NCBI GenBank assembly: GCA_009602735.1 | Contig: WELA01003606.1 | Coordinates: 616,397 to 653,117 of the forward strand | DNA: 36,721 nucleotides | Direction of reading: 5' to 3' | From: Mesotaenium endlicherianum | Lineage: Eukaryota > Streptophyta > Zygnematophyceae > Zygnematales > Mesotaeniaceae | The notes under the pieces: generated by a model | The model's database searches: none | What the model was told of the DNA's origin: nothing | The model's input: only the letters and a program-made list of their open reading frames with translations | Position numbers and translations under genes: made by a program | Shown: piece after piece, positions 10,535 to 21,837 of the stretch | Position numbering within the stretch: the stretch's first letter is position 1 | Layout of the letters: the number at the start of each line of letters is the position of its first letter

Positions 10535-11487
10535 ATGACAAGGGAGCAACAAGAGATGCAGGCGATGTTAAGGCAACTGGCGAATGTAATTGCAGGAGAA
10601 GTCTACACCCAATTTCTACAAAATATGCGCGAGGAGGTGGAGAGAATGGTGCGAGTTGTTATGGGGAACGCCGCTTCGACGAGTTCGGCACCTACACCTG
10701 TTGTGCCACCAATTCATGTTAACCCAGTGGTGCAACCGATTATTCCATCCGCATCGGGAGTGCGTGCGTCTAAGCCTGAAGTTTATATTGGAGAGCGTGG
10801 ATCGCCGCCTGTTCATCAATGGATTTTTGGAGTAAAGAAGTTTATGGAGTATTCTGCGCTCACGCCCGACAGGCAAGTTGCCTTTGTCATAACTTTGCTG
10901 CAGAAGAGTGCTGGAGCTTGGTATGAACGAGAAGAGCAGCTGTCCGGAGTTCTTGCTACTATTGATCTGCTATTTGAAGGCTTGAAGAGGCAATTTCAAC
11001 CTATTGCATCGTGGCTACGGCTCAAGATCTATTGGTGCGTCTTCGTCAACGAGGAAGCGTTCAGGAGTATGTTTCGCGCTTCAACGAGCTGGTGCTTCAA
11101 TGTCCATCCATGCACGAGTCGGAGATGATGGACAACTTCAAGAGGGGACTCAAGCCAACTGTGGCCAAGAAAGTGGCGCTCAAAGACCTTACTAGTCTTG
11201 GAGAAATGATTGCATTGGCAACAAGAGTCGACGCTGTGGAGTATAGTCAGAGGCAGTGGGGCAGCCACAACTTTGGAGGATATCGACACTTTGGACCTCA
11301 AGCGCCAAGCACGAGTGGACAAGGTCCAATACCTATGGAGTCGGGACTTGTACAGTACCAGCGCAGGCTGCAGAATATGAAGCCGAGAGGACCCTGCTAT
11401 AATTGCGGCAAGCTTGGACATCTGGCTCGAGACTGTCATGTGAAGGCAAAGCAACCTCAACAGCAGGAAAAAGGAGGACGCGAGTAA
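10535..11487 (+). pseudogene. W gag (capsid and nucleocapsid), frameshifted
   Basis: The ATG at 10535 opens a frame with a Gln/Met-rich N terminus, then a gag core (PEVYIGERGSPPVHQWIFG, VAFVITLLQKSAGAWY, LKRQFQP). A single indel near 11010-11020 shifts the frame. The capsid C-terminal part continues (LLVRLRQRGSVQEYVSRFNE, MMDNFKRGLKP) and is followed by a perfect CCHC zinc knuckle, CYNCGKLGHLARDC, at about 11394-11435. Gag builds the virus-like particle and the knuckle binds element RNA. The pol frame overlaps the gag end in the minus-one frame, so gag-pol was probably made by frameshifting. Confidence 0.85.
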
Positions 11488-14369
11488 GTCGTTCTGGGGC
11501 GTCTACTGGCGTGAAGACGGGAACTCACAAGGAGGTTATCCCCAGGAGCCTGCCAAGAAGGGAAAGACAAGATGTTGACAAGCCTATTATCGTGGAAGGA
11601 GTGGTCGACGGCAACAAGGCGAAGTGTATGGTCGACAGTGGCACAAGTGCAAACTTTGTGCAGAAGAAGCTGGTGAAAGAGTGGCGAATCCCTGTGCAGA
11701 AGCATTATGAGCCTAAGGAGGCAATTTTGGCGAATAGGCAGAGACTCAAGTGTGGTGCACCTATGGAAGCTATTCACGTGGAAGGAGCGGGACACCGGAG
11801 TAAGGAAGTTATGGAACAGGCAGAGTTGGGTCACCATGAGGTGATATTGGGCTGACCATGGCTACGAAGAGCCAACCCTCAAGTGCACTGGAGCACAGGA
11901 CAAGTGGAGATCCAAGGGCGTGATGGTCGAATGGAGACAGCGAAACAGGTGGAGGTAGATACGACCACAAGTAACTGTCTTCTATCGAGCCTGCAAGTTA
12001 AGGAGCTATGCAGGACAAATCAGGTGAAGGAGATGTACCTTGTTTCGGTGGCCCTGGCCAGGTCATCAGATGGAGCAAGCGTGAATCCTAACAGCCTGGG
12101 CGAATGTACATCGTCGGAGGAGCAAGTAGTGGTGTCTGATCCCCTTGCTCAGAAGGAGCAGAGCCCAACTGCTCAAGCGAAGAAGCCTGCTGAGATGCCT
12201 GCCCAAATTAAGGCACTGTCGGAGGAGTTCAAGTGCATATTTCCTGAGGAGCTACCTGCAGGATTACCTCCACAGAGAGCTATGGAGCACAAGATTGAGT
12301 TGGAAACAGGGAGCAGGCAACCAGTGAGACCCGCCTATCGTCAATCGTTTGCGGAGTTGGACGAGTTGAAGAAGCAGCTGACAGAGTTGTTGGAGAAGGG
12401 ATTCATTCGACCCAGCGAGTCTCCATTTGCTACGCCAGTTTTATTTGTGAAGAAGAAGGATGGGACTATGAGGATGTGTGTCGACTACCGGGCTCTCAAC
12501 AAGGTCACCATCAAGAACAGGTATCCACTTCCACGAGTGGACGAGTTGATTGACAGGCTTGTCGGGGCGAAGTATTTCTCGAAGATCGATTTGAGGAGTG
12601 GCTATCACCAGGTACGGATTGCGGAAGGAAACGTTCAGGAGACTGCTTTCAGGACTCGCTATGGTTTGTTCGAGTTCACAGTCATGCCTTTTGGATTGAC
12701 TAATGCACCTGCTACATTTATGGGACTCCTGAATACTCTCCTCAGACCCCATTTGGACCAGTTTGTGGTGGTATTTTTGGACGACATCTTGATCTATTCG
12801 AAAACCTTGGAGGAGCATCTGGACATCTGAGGAAGGTGTTGGAGGTCTTGAGAGAATAGAAGCTGTATGGGAAGATGAGCAAGTTCGACACTGTCTCAAG
12901 GAGGTGGAGTTTCTTGGACACATAGTGGGAGTTGAAGGAGTCAAGGTGGAGCAGAAGAAGGTGCAAGCAGTCAGAGATTGGCCGGTACCTGCTGATATTC
13001 ATCAACTCAGGAGTTTCCTCGGCTTGGCAAATTATCGACGTTTCATTGAAGGATTTGCCAAGGTGTGTGCACCGCTCACGGACATGTTGAAGAAGCAGGA
13101 GAAGTGGCTATGGGGTGACAAGGAGCAGCAAGCATTTGAGAAGATTAAGGAGTTATTGACACAGGCACCTGTGTTGGCAATCGCCAGTCCAGTGCTTCCT
13201 TTCACCATCATCACGGACGCATCAAGCTTTGCAGTGGGAGCCATTCTTCTCCAGGACCAAGGCAAAGGATTGCAGCCTGTGGCATATGAGAGCAGGAAGT
13301 TGAGTCCTGCTGAGCAAAACTATGCAGCACACGAGCGGGAGATGTTGGCTATTATCCAGGCTTTGAGGAATTGGCGATGTTATGTGGACGGCCGGAAGGT
13401 GTTCATCAAGACCAACCGCAAGAGCTTGGAGAAGTTTATGACACAGCCAATGTTGACACCAAGACAGGCAAGGTGGATGGAGTTTCTGCAACAGTTTGAC
13501 CACAAGATTGAGTACTTACCTGGGAAGATCAACCCTGCAGACGCTTTATCCAAGAGGTGTGACCTTGCAGCTGTCTCAGTCATCAAGGAGAGTATGGACT
13601 TCAAGGAGAAGCTTCAGAAAGGTTATGAGGAGGACCTTGAGTTTGCTGATGGTGGAGCAGCTGAGTTCAACTTGAGTATGCAGAAGAAGGACGGCATATG
13701 GTATTATGGTGATTCCAAGAAAGTGGTGGTACTTGACATCAAGGAGTTACACGACCTGCTACTTGCGGAGCATCATGATTGCTTATATGCTGGACACTTT
13801 GGAAGCGAGAAGACGGCAAGCGTGCTGAAGCGGGAGTACTGCTGAAGAAGTATGGACAAGGACATCGAGGAGTGGATCAGGAGTTGTGATGCGTGCCAGA
13901 AAACAAAGACACCAAATCAACAGAAGGGAGGTACATTGCAGCCCCTGCCTATTCCAGAGTATCCTTGGGAGCAGATTGCTATGGACTTCATCACATCGTT
14001 ACCAGTCAGTGGTCAGGAGTGATTGTTTCAGATCGGGATCCAAGGTTTATTAGCAACTTTTGGCGGTCATTGTTTACTTTGATGGGGACCAAGCTGAGTA
14101 TGAGCACTTCCTATCACCCTCAGACAGACGGGCAGAGTGAGAGGCTCAACAGAACTCTGCAAGAGGTGCTCAGGAGTTTCACTATGGAAGACCCTTCGAA
14201 GTGGGACAAGAAGCTACCAGGGTTGGAGTTTGCCTACAAGAACAGCATGCAAGGATCCACCAAGCAGTCACCATTTGCTATGGTTAATGGGCGAGAAGTA
14301 TATCATCCAGGGAACATCTTGTTGGAGAAGGCCAAGGAGACTCAGGTTCCTACTACACAAGCTTTTATG
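11403..14369 (+). pseudogene. W pol, 5' part: protease, reverse transcriptase, RNase H, integrase core
   Basis: Protease: CMVDSGTSANFV near 11630. An in-frame TGA at 11853-11855 interrupts the motif before PWLRRANPQ. Reverse transcriptase follows with [34 protein letters not shown] and an intact [10 protein letters not shown] box near 12775. A one-base loss near 12818, a TAG at 12859 and another shift before 12904 break it. RNase H has TDASSFAVGAILLQ and PGKINPADALSKR. Integrase has the HHCC site (TGA at 13843-13845 inside it, SCDACQ), first Asp in AMDFITSLP, second Asp in SDRDPRF and Glu in GQSERLNRTLQ. At about 14019 some 50 residues between the first and second Asp are missing. It stops at element T. 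Confidence 0.87.
14362..14369. repeat. 8-bp target-site duplication of T, left copy
   Basis: CTTTTATG precedes the left end of T (CAGGGTTACG) and recurs at 21927-21934 after its right end. An 8-bp TSD is the hallmark of hAT transposition. Removing T and one copy rejoins W pol in frame (TQAFM followed by EQMAKTW). Confidence 0.93.
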
Positions 14370-14490
14370 CAGGGTTACGCCGTACGCTTGTACGCTTAGT
14401 TTGACTAATACGCTAGTTCGCTTAGATCGGTGTTCAAAAAAATGGACTAGTTCGCTTAATACGCTTAGTACGCTAACGTCAGGACAGTGT
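14370..14490. promoter_or_regulatory. T left terminal and subterminal repeats
   Basis: After the inverted repeat come many CGCTTA words in a short span (GTACGCTTGTACGCTTAG, AATACGC, TTCGCTTAG, TTCGCTTAATACGCTTAG). The opposite end (about 21838-21926) has GTACGCTTAGTACG and GTACGCTTATTTAAGCGTAC. Clustered short subterminal words are the usual transposase-binding sites of hAT elements, so that role is inferred. Confidence 0.65.
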
Positions 14491-14670
14491 CGACGTCCAG
14501 TAGCTACGGCGTCGACGCTTCATGTCGGTCGCACGTGTAAAATAACCACGTCGTGTCAGACTGTTTATTTCGTTCAAAATGGCAGGGTATTTTTTTCAGG
14601 CAATTTTGGACTTTTCTCTGCCCGCTTTGCAGCTACAAGTCGCAAAAAGTATTTGTACCTTCATCTAATA

Positions 14671-14745
14671 GACGTCGGCGAGCGCGTTTGAACACCCGCC
14701 ACCGGGTGCAGGGATGGGTCAATACCCAACGTGCCATGCATGTTT
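14671..14745 (-). repeat. tRNA-like fragment, degenerate copy
   Basis: On the minus strand it shares CCGGTGGCGGG(T/G)GTTCAA with the copy at 14845-14925, at the place a tRNA T-arm (B box) would occupy. The A-box-like part (GTTGGGTATTG) is weak. It could be a SINE-like or tRNA-derived relic, or a chance internal duplication in T. Confidence 0.3.
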
Positions 14746-14844
14746 CTCTGACATATATGTATCAGGGTTTTTTATGGAGCTTATAAGTCGGACATGTTGC
14801 AGGAATAAATGGTGGAAAACAATTTCAAAAAAGGTAAACTACTG

Positions 14845-14925
14845 TTGGCTTCGGGCGCCAGCCGACGGTCTTGAACCCCCGCCACCGGCTGGAGGGAGCG
14901 ACGCCTTACCAATGTTTCGTATTAT
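14845..14925 (-). repeat. tRNA-like / SINE-head-like fragment inside T
   Basis: On the minus strand TTGGTAAGGCG (A-box-like, around 14902-14912) is followed about 25 bases later by GGTTCAAGACC (14867-14877). The latter resembles the polymerase III B box GGTTCRANTCC with one or two changes. No full cloverleaf was folded, and the acceptor stem does not pair obviously, so I do not call a functional tRNA. Confidence 0.3.
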
Positions 14926-15017
14926 GCAATATGTATTGGACTTCCGCGTTTGACTATTATATTTGAATTTTATTTACTGCTTTTCCATGTACAATTCGAC
15001 GACATCAATCATGCCAA

Positions 15018-15420
15018 AGCTGGAAGGGCCGCTTAGCAGAGCTATTTTTTGTACTTCCTAACTTATTTCTAAGTTGAATTAGGACACTTAGGAGTATCAT
15101 TACTTCTTAATCGAGTAGAAGAAGCTTCAATGAAGAGGTATAGATATGATTTAATTTCTTAGCAAGCATGTGTAAGAATTAGGAAGTTCTTATAAATGCC
15201 ACATTTAAGAATGACTGAACTTCAACTTATAATTATTTTCATACGCACTAACATTGGGAGAACCGCTTAGCAGAGCATGGTTTTTTGTACGTTCTAACTA
15301 GCTGATTGATTCAAAAAAAAGACTTAGAAGTATCATTACTTCTCATACGAGTAAAATAAGCTTTAATGAAGACAAACATGATTTAAACTCTTAGCAAGCA
15401 TGCATGAGAGGTTAGAGGTA
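15018..15420. repeat. imperfect tandem duplication, period about 235 bp, in T 3' region
   Basis: Two blocks (about 15018-15185 and 15253-15418) share CCGCTTAGCAGAGC, a run TTTTTTGTAC, AGTATCATTACTTCT, a GAGTAAAA/GAGTAGAA word, and TTAGCAAGCATG in the same order. They lie downstream of the transposase stop and hold no open frame. Confidence 0.6.
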
Positions 15421-15575
15421 ATCCATATAATGTAAATCATTCACACAAAGTGCAACATTGCATGAAGTCATAATGCACCAAATATTAATTGCAAATGTAT
15501 TCATTTTCTCAACTTCCATTCTCTTTAATATGTACATGCTACCTTTACAACATACAAGTTAGCTGACCGACACAT

Positions 15576-17987
15576 CTAGTAACCAATCGCTCTTGGCCTT
15601 CTTCTTCCTAGAGCTGAAACACTAGGTCGCTCCTCCACCTCCTCTTCCTCTACCTCCATCTCCTCTTCCTCACTCAACGAGGCATGTATGGCAAGATTGA
15701 GACCCTCCTTTTCGGGTGTCTCTAAGAACTCCGCTTCTTCAACCCATGGAGTGACGCCGACACTTGGTCCAAGGAAGTCCAAACTCTTCTCCTGAAGTCT
15801 CAACATAGAATGCACATACACTAACTTCTTTGCTCTAGTAGGGAGCAGCCTATTGCGAAGTGGACTGTGAACAAACCCGTACTCAGACCAATTTCTCTCA
15901 CATGCAGCTGCTGAACCAGGTTGCGACAATATCCTCATAGCAAGAAGTTGAAGATTAGGACAATGACTTCCATATGTTTCCCACCACTTGTGAGCAGGCA
16001 TCATGGTCTTATTAGCCTTGCAAACATCATCGCCAAAAATGTCACCGCTCTGTCGGTAGAGCGCCAACTCTCGATCCACCAACGCTCGGTCAAGCACACT
16101 TCCTCCGACAAGGGTATTCCGCACGTTGGACCAATCAGTTAGTAGACACTTCTCAACTGCCCAAGACTCATGGTCTTGGAACTCGGGGTCCAGATAGTAG
16201 CCTGTAGCCAAACAAAGTCAAGAAGCAAACTCAATATATAACAACACAATGCACTTCACAAAAAAGAGAGCAATAACAATAGCAAGCACAATAACAAGAA
16301 CAATGACCAACACACAATAACAAGCATGCAAGAGAACAACAGCCGCCGAGCAAGAGAGGTGAGCAACGTCAGAATAGACCTTTTACCCGCAGAATGTAGG
16401 GGGCTGTGAAGCTGGTCCCATCGAGCCTTCACGTCCTTCTTAACTTGGGTTCTTTGTGCCGGTTTGAGTCCTTCAACCTCAAGCACATGCTCTTTAATGG
16501 CACTCATGCGAGCCCAGATCTTCCCAAGAGAAGGTTGTGGAGAGTCGACTAGTCGAAGGAGAACTACAATCGGCTCACACACGTCTACCCATACCTTCAC
16601 TCGCTCCCAAAGTTCATCGTCACGAACTAGGTCTCTAATGTTTGTAGCCTCGCCTAAACAACCGTTCATGACCGCCCACTCAAGCCACCTACTGTCAGAC
16701 ACCATAGCTTGTAAGGTATCCCTCACAACGATGAGTCTTTGCAAGCAAAGGAAGTTACTGGCAAACCTTGTGGGTCCTGGCTTCAACAACTCTAGTTTAT
16801 TTTTTAGCCTTGCCCCATGCTCACGGTAAAGAGCGTGAGGCATGTGGTGGTTTGCAACAAACTGGACCAAGTGCTTGAAGCTATCGATTATGCCCTCTAG
16901 CTCTTTTATCTTTCCTAGGTCTTTCAACAGCAGGTCCAAAACATGAGCAGCACAAGGCGTCCAATATATGTGCGGGTGCTTCTCGCGAACCACATTACAA
17001 CCAGCTACAATGTTAGCTGCAGAGTCTGTGCAAAGCTGTACGACATGATCAGCCCCTACCTTCTCCACGGCCTCAAGCAGGTGATAACCAATATAATCAC
17101 CCGTCTTCCTGGCACCCTCAGTGTTGATAGCATCCATGAACATCTCAGTGCCTCCCACAACCATAAGCACGTTAAGAAGAGGATGCCCGCATGGATCGGT
17201 CCACCCATCTGCTACAATGCTACAACCCGTCAATGGTAGTCCTTTTTTCTGTTTCTCCTCCCAAGCTTCTATCTTCAAGACCTCTTTATCTAGTAGGGTA
17301 CTTCCGAGAGGCTTATCCTTCATAGGGACATACATTAAACCAATTTCCTGAGTGTACTTACTGANTTAAACCAATTTCGTGAGTGTACTTACTGACAGCA
17401 ACCAACATGTCCCTAAAGAACTCACTGCGAGCAACATTGAATGATGAACCAGTACCATAGAAGAAGCGAGCGACAATCTCATGGACATTCTCAGCATTCA
17501 TCTTTTGGAACATGTCACTTAGAGAGGTCTGCCCTGTCTCCCTGCCTAAGGAAAGGGACCCCCCAACACTTGCACATGCTGAGCCACTAGCACCAGTATC
17601 CCATTCATGCACACGCTTTCGTGCAGCTTGTATGGTACTCTTCCTAAGTCGCGTTCCTAATAGAGAACTAGCCATACCCTTGCTACGGCTAATCATGAGA
17701 TTTAGAACTTCATCGAGAACCTCCTCACACTGACTAACATCCTTACAGCCTCCCGTGAAATGGCCACGAATCCGCTTGACTCCACCGGTAAACTCCCTGG
17801 GGCAGTAGTTGCACTTCACCTTTGGATATGAATTCTTGGACTTGGCTTCCACAACGATGGTCACATGGCCCCACTCTGGACCAGACCTTGCAGCAATTGC
17901 TCTAGGGGGCAGACGAGCGGTCAAAGCTCCAGTGAATACCCTCATTCCAGAAAGCGTTGCTCCGGACGAAGTGGATGGTTGAGACAT
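15576..17987 (-). CDS. hAT transposase (BED zinc finger, DUF659, hAT dimerisation domain)
   Basis: DNA-cutting transposase for T. I start at the ATG 17985-17987 (MSQPSTSSG), which follows an AG acceptor-like site, so a 5' UTR intron is possible. A BED-type finger near residues 58-85 (VKCNYCPREF, RIRGHFTGGC) binds DNA. The DUF659 catalytic region has GCSIVADGWTD, LCTDSAANIVAG, YWTPCAAHVLDLLL and GPTRFASNF. A 185-bp GT-AG intron (16202-16386) joins LHSAG to YYLDP. The C-terminal dimerisation motif has AACERNWSEYGF and SPLRNRLL. The frame is cut at 17365 by an N flanked by a 30-bp direct repeat. Removing one repeat copy plus the N (31 bases) and the intron leaves exactly 732 codons including stop, so the break is probably an assembly artefact. 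The end is TAG/TAA at 15576. Confidence 0.88.
16202..16386 (-). other. intron in the hAT transposase gene
   Basis: On the minus strand the donor is G/GTAAAAGG after TCTGCGG, and the acceptor is GGCTACAG before GCTACTATCTGG. Splicing restores SAGYYLDP, a junction widely conserved in hAT transposases (a Gly-Tyr-Tyr-Leu motif). This agreement with the family is the main support. Confidence 0.8.
17335..17395. repeat. single-N gap flanked by a 30-bp direct repeat (assembly artefact)
   Basis: The 30 bases at 17335-17364 and at 17366-17395 are the same except for one C/G difference, with N at 17365 between them. Both start TTAAACCAATTTC and end GTACTTACTGA. Keeping one copy gives an unbroken transposase frame across the site. 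This is what two overlapping contig ends joined by a placeholder look like. Confidence 0.85.
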
Positions 17988-18109
17988 GATACGCGTGAAA
18001 CCTGCAATAACGGAGAACAGCAACCAGTAAGAGACAAAAGAATATGCCAGTCAAACAAGCAAAAGAGCAACAATAGGCAAGCAAGAGAGCAGGAAGCCCC
18101 AACAAAAGC

Positions 18110-20190
18110 AAGCAAGGGGCTGGCAGCCCGCCCGCACTAAAACCCTAAATAGCAAGCAAAGGCAAGCTAGCCCGCCTTGACTAAAATCTTAAGACAGCAA
18201 GCAAGGGACTGGCAGCCAGCCCTGACAAAGCAAGCAAGGGGCTGACAACCAGCCCCGACAAGACTCAAAAGCAAGTTCGGGGCTAACAGCCAGCCCCGAC
18301 AAAACTAAGCAAGGCGTTGGCAGCCCGCCCTCACTATTACCCTGAACAGCAAGCAAAGGCAAGCCAACCCGCCCCGACTAAAACCCTAAGAAAGCAAGCA
18401 AGGGGCTGACAACCAGCCTCGACAAAACTCAAAAGCAAGTCCGGGGCTAACAGCCAGTCCCGACAAAACTAAGCAAGGCGCTGGCAGCCCGCCCCCACTA
18501 AAATCCTAAACAGCAAGCAAAGGCAAACCAGCCCGCCCTGACTGTAACCCTAAGACAACAGGCAAGGGACTGGCAGCCAGCCCTGACAAAAGCAAGCAAG
18601 GGGCTGACAACCAGCCCCGACAAGACTCAACAGCAAGCTCGGGGCTAACAGCCAGCCCCACAAAACCAAGCAAGGGGCTAGCAGCTCGCCCTGACAAGAG
18701 CATGCAAGGGGCTGCTGCAGCAAAGCAGCAGCCAGCCCGCCCTGACCAGAGCATGCAAGGGGCGGCTGCAGCACAAAAGACAGACTGCCCCGACCAAAGC
18801 AAGAGAAAAATACGCAAGGGAGGGAGACGCAGGGGAAGGGGGGGGGACCTGAAACACTTGTTGGAGATTGGCTGCGTGTGGATTGGCGCAAGGCCTGCCG
18901 ACTCGCTCGTTTTGAACTTGGGCTGCTTCACACATAAGAGAAGGGACAATGTACACACATGTAAGATAGACAACAGCACACCAGCAAGAGCACGGTGCTG
19001 CAGCCAGACAGCCCCAACCAAAACAAGCAAGGGGCAACTGTAGCACAGCAGCAGCCAGACAGCATGCCAGACAGCCCCACTCAAAAAAGCAAGGGGCGCG
19101 CGGACGCCACTACCAGTAAGAACAGGGCAAAGAGGGAGAAAGGAGATAGGGAAGGGCATGGCACCTGATGCGCGTGTCGGAAGACGTATGTGCACCAATG
19201 AGGGGTGAGTCTGGTAGCTTCTTTTTCACGCCTTCCTCACTGATACAAGACACACAAAAGGGCATAGGGTCGTCAAAACAGCAGCAGCAATCCCAATCAA
19301 GCAAGCAAGGGGCGAGCTGCTGCAGCACCACAGCAGCCAGACAGCATGCACCAGACAGCATGCAAAGGGCGGCTGCTGCAGCCAGACAGCAGGGCGGCAG
19401 CCAGCCCCACCAACAGCAAATAAGGGGCTGGCAGCCAGTCCCAACACAAGCAAGCAAGGGGCTGGCAGCCAGCCCCCACAGAAGAAAGCAAGGGGCTGGC
19501 AGCCAGCCCCGACCACAGCAAACAAGGGGCACGAGAGAGAACGGGAAAGAGGAAGGAGGATTAAGGCACCTGTTCACGTGTCAATGTCGCTCATGCGTCA
19601 ATGGGCACACGTGGGGTAGGCACAAGGGGGGTCTACTCGCTCCTTATTGTCTTGCCCTGCTTCACAAAAGACAAAAAAGGAGACAAAGCTGTAAAAAGAT
19701 GCAACAGACAGCTAGCCCTAATCTACAGGACACAAACACGCAAGCACGAGGGAGAAAGTTCACAATCAGTAGAACAACAAATGTGCAATGGGTGCACAAA
19801 AACAGCAGCCGAGTTAGAAAAGGAAGGAAGCAAGAATGAACAACACAGGCACAGCAGGTTGCAGATAGAGCTGGTGCAAATGTGGACTAAAATCTCAAAA
19901 TTGTAAGCAAGGGAATGCCAGCCAGCCCCGTGAAAACCGAGCAAGGGGTTGGCAGCCCACCCCCACTAAAACCCTGAAACAGCAAGCAAGGGGCTAGCTG
20001 CCAGCCTCGACAGAAAAAAGCAAAGGGGCACAACAGCAGCTAGCCCCAATAAAAACCCTGACTTAACGAGCAAGAGGCTGGCAGCCCACCCCGACTTAAA
20101 CACATTGCAAGCGAGGGGCTGGCAGCCAACCTCGACAAAAGCAAGCAAGGGGCACAACAATAGCCAGCCCCGACTAAAACCCTAAACCAA
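18110..20190. repeat. degenerate GGGGCTG palindrome satellite in T, 5' of the transposase
   Basis: About 2 kb is dominated by variants of AAGCAAGGGGCTGGCAGCCAGCC and by a longer mixed period that also includes CTAAAACCCTAA-like words (18110-18700, again 19900-20190). Between are unique-looking stretches (18790-19280 and 19540-19900) with no recognisable gene. Open frames on both strands encode repetitive Cys/Leu/Ala or Gly/Ala/Pro peptides and are satellite shadows. Confidence 0.75.
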
Positions 20191-20195
20191 CAAGA

Positions 20196-21290
20196 GGGGC
20201 TGGCAACCAGCCCCAACACAAGCAAGCAAGGGGCTGGCAGCTAGCACCCCAAAAAGCAAGCAAGGGGCTGGCAGCCAGCCCCGACACAAGGAAGCAAGGG
20301 GCTGGTTGCCAGCCCCCTCAAAAGCACGCAAGGGGCTGGCAGCCAGCCCCCCTAAGAGCAAGCAAGGGGCTGGTTGCCAGCCCCGACAAAAGCACGCAAG
20401 GGGCTGGCAGCCAGCCCCCCTAAGATCAAGCAAGGGGTTGGTTGCCAGTCCCAACACAAGCAATGAAGGGGCTGGTTGCCAGCCCCAACACAAGCAATGA
20501 AGGGGCTGGTTGCCAGCCCGACACAATGAAGCAAGGGGCTGGCTGCCAGCCCCGACACAGGCAAGCAAGGGGCTGGCTGCCAGCCCCAACACAAAAAAGC
20601 AAGGGGCTGGTTGCCAGCCCCCCAAAAAGCAAACAAGGGGCTGGCAGCCAGCCCCGACACAAGCAAGCAAGGGGCTGGTTGCCAGCCCCGACAAAAGCAC
20701 GCAAGGGGCTGGCAGCCAGCCCCGACACAGGGAAGCAAGGGGCTGGTTGCCAGCCCCGACAAAAGTACACAAGGGGCTGGCAGCTAGCCCCCCTAAGAGC
20801 AAGCAAGGGGCTGGTTGCCAGCCCCCCAAAAAGCATGCAAGGGGCTGGCAGCTAGTCTCGACACAAGCAATGAAGGGGTTAGTTGCCAGCCCCAACACAA
20901 TAAAGCAAGGGGCTAGCAGCCAGCCGCGACACAGGCAAGCAAGGGGCTGGCTGCTAGCCCCACCACAAAAAAGCAAGGGGCTGGTTGCCAGCCCCCCAAA
21001 AAGCAAACAAGGGGCTGGCAGCCAGCCCCGACACAAGCAAGCAAGGGGCTGGTTGCCAGCCCTGACAAAAGCACGCAAGGGGCTGGCAGCCAGCCCCCCT
21101 AAGATCAAGCAAGGGGCTGGTTGCCAGCCCCCCAAAAAGCAAACAAGGGGCTGGCAGCCAGCCCCGACACAAGCAAGCAAGGGGCTGGTTGCCAGCCCTG
21201 ACAAAAGCACGCAAGGGGCTGGCAGCCAGCCCCTGTAAGAGCAAGCAAGGGGCTGGCAGCCAGCCCCAACAATAGCAAGCAAGGGGCTGG
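20196..21290. repeat. 34-bp tandem minisatellite with palindromic core, about 32 units
   Basis: Each unit is a core GGGGCTGGCAGCCAGCCCC or GGGGCTGGTTGCCAGCCCC plus a 15-base linker such as GACACAAGCAAGCAA. The first core is a perfect 19-nt palindrome (9-bp arms, one central base); the second has 8-bp arms around TTG. The two cores alternate over much of the array, giving a 68-bp higher-order period. The unit has no stop codon in any of six frames and is not a multiple of three, so long frames (one of 407 codons) arise without coding meaning. It lies inside T, upstream of the transposase. Confidence 0.92.
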
Positions 21291-21837
21291 TCGCAAAGAG
21301 GGCAAGAGGGGACGGACGCACCTGAGAGATGTTGGTGGTGAGGCGCGTGAGCGTGAAGACGGCGCCACCTTGTAGTACAGAACGGGCTTGAATCACGCCG
21401 TCCACTCCAGCTTCGGCCCGTCCGCTGCTGGCCTGGATGTGTTATAGCCTGAGGAATGCAAGGCAGCAAGGTCCTAAATGCGGAAGTAAGAAAACTTACG
21501 ATGAATAGCAGGTGCGAAATACAAAGAAAGGCGCTAGAAGTTTCTTAAGTAGGCTCCGCGAAATTGGCCAAAAGGATTGTAGCTTGTAAGATGGGCAGCA
21601 ACTCAAGCAGATGCACGTTGGGGGCGAAAATTGAAATGGCTGGTGGCCAAAATATTGGTGAAAAGGCTAGTGACTTTCTTTTAGTTCCTGCCGTTGCTCC
21701 ACAAACCTGTCAAGATGCACTTGGTAGTTTGGATCCCGTCGATTGACGATGTATGCAAAGTCACGAGTGAAACAGAGCGTGCGGTGGCGGACGTGAAGGT
21801 GTCAAAACGTTGCTGGGCGGCGCGCACGAATAAAAAG
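21291..21837. other. T right-hand unique region between satellite and subterminal repeats
   Basis: No gene is supported. Small open frames have no recognisable domains. On the minus strand this lies upstream of the transposase and could contain its promoter, but I see no clear TATA box placed for the 17987 start. Confidence 0.4.

Noticed and set aside
17358..17395. Splice donor GTCA/GTAAGT in the hAT transposase suggesting an intron across 17365
   Set aside because: The motif is in both copies of the repeat around the N, and reading through one copy gives a continuous transposase frame.
18702..19839. Open frames of 113-223 aa in the T satellite region
   Set aside because: Low-complexity Ala/Gly/Gln/Arg peptides overlapping degenerate satellite on both strands.
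20196..21290. CRISPR-like array
   Set aside because: Eukaryotic context; the linkers between palindromic cores are near-identical, not unique spacers, and no cas genes are present.
20182..21405. 407-codon minus-strand open frame and several other long frames on both strands
   Set aside because: They follow from a 34-bp unit without stop codons in any frame; the peptides are three rotating translations of one repeat.
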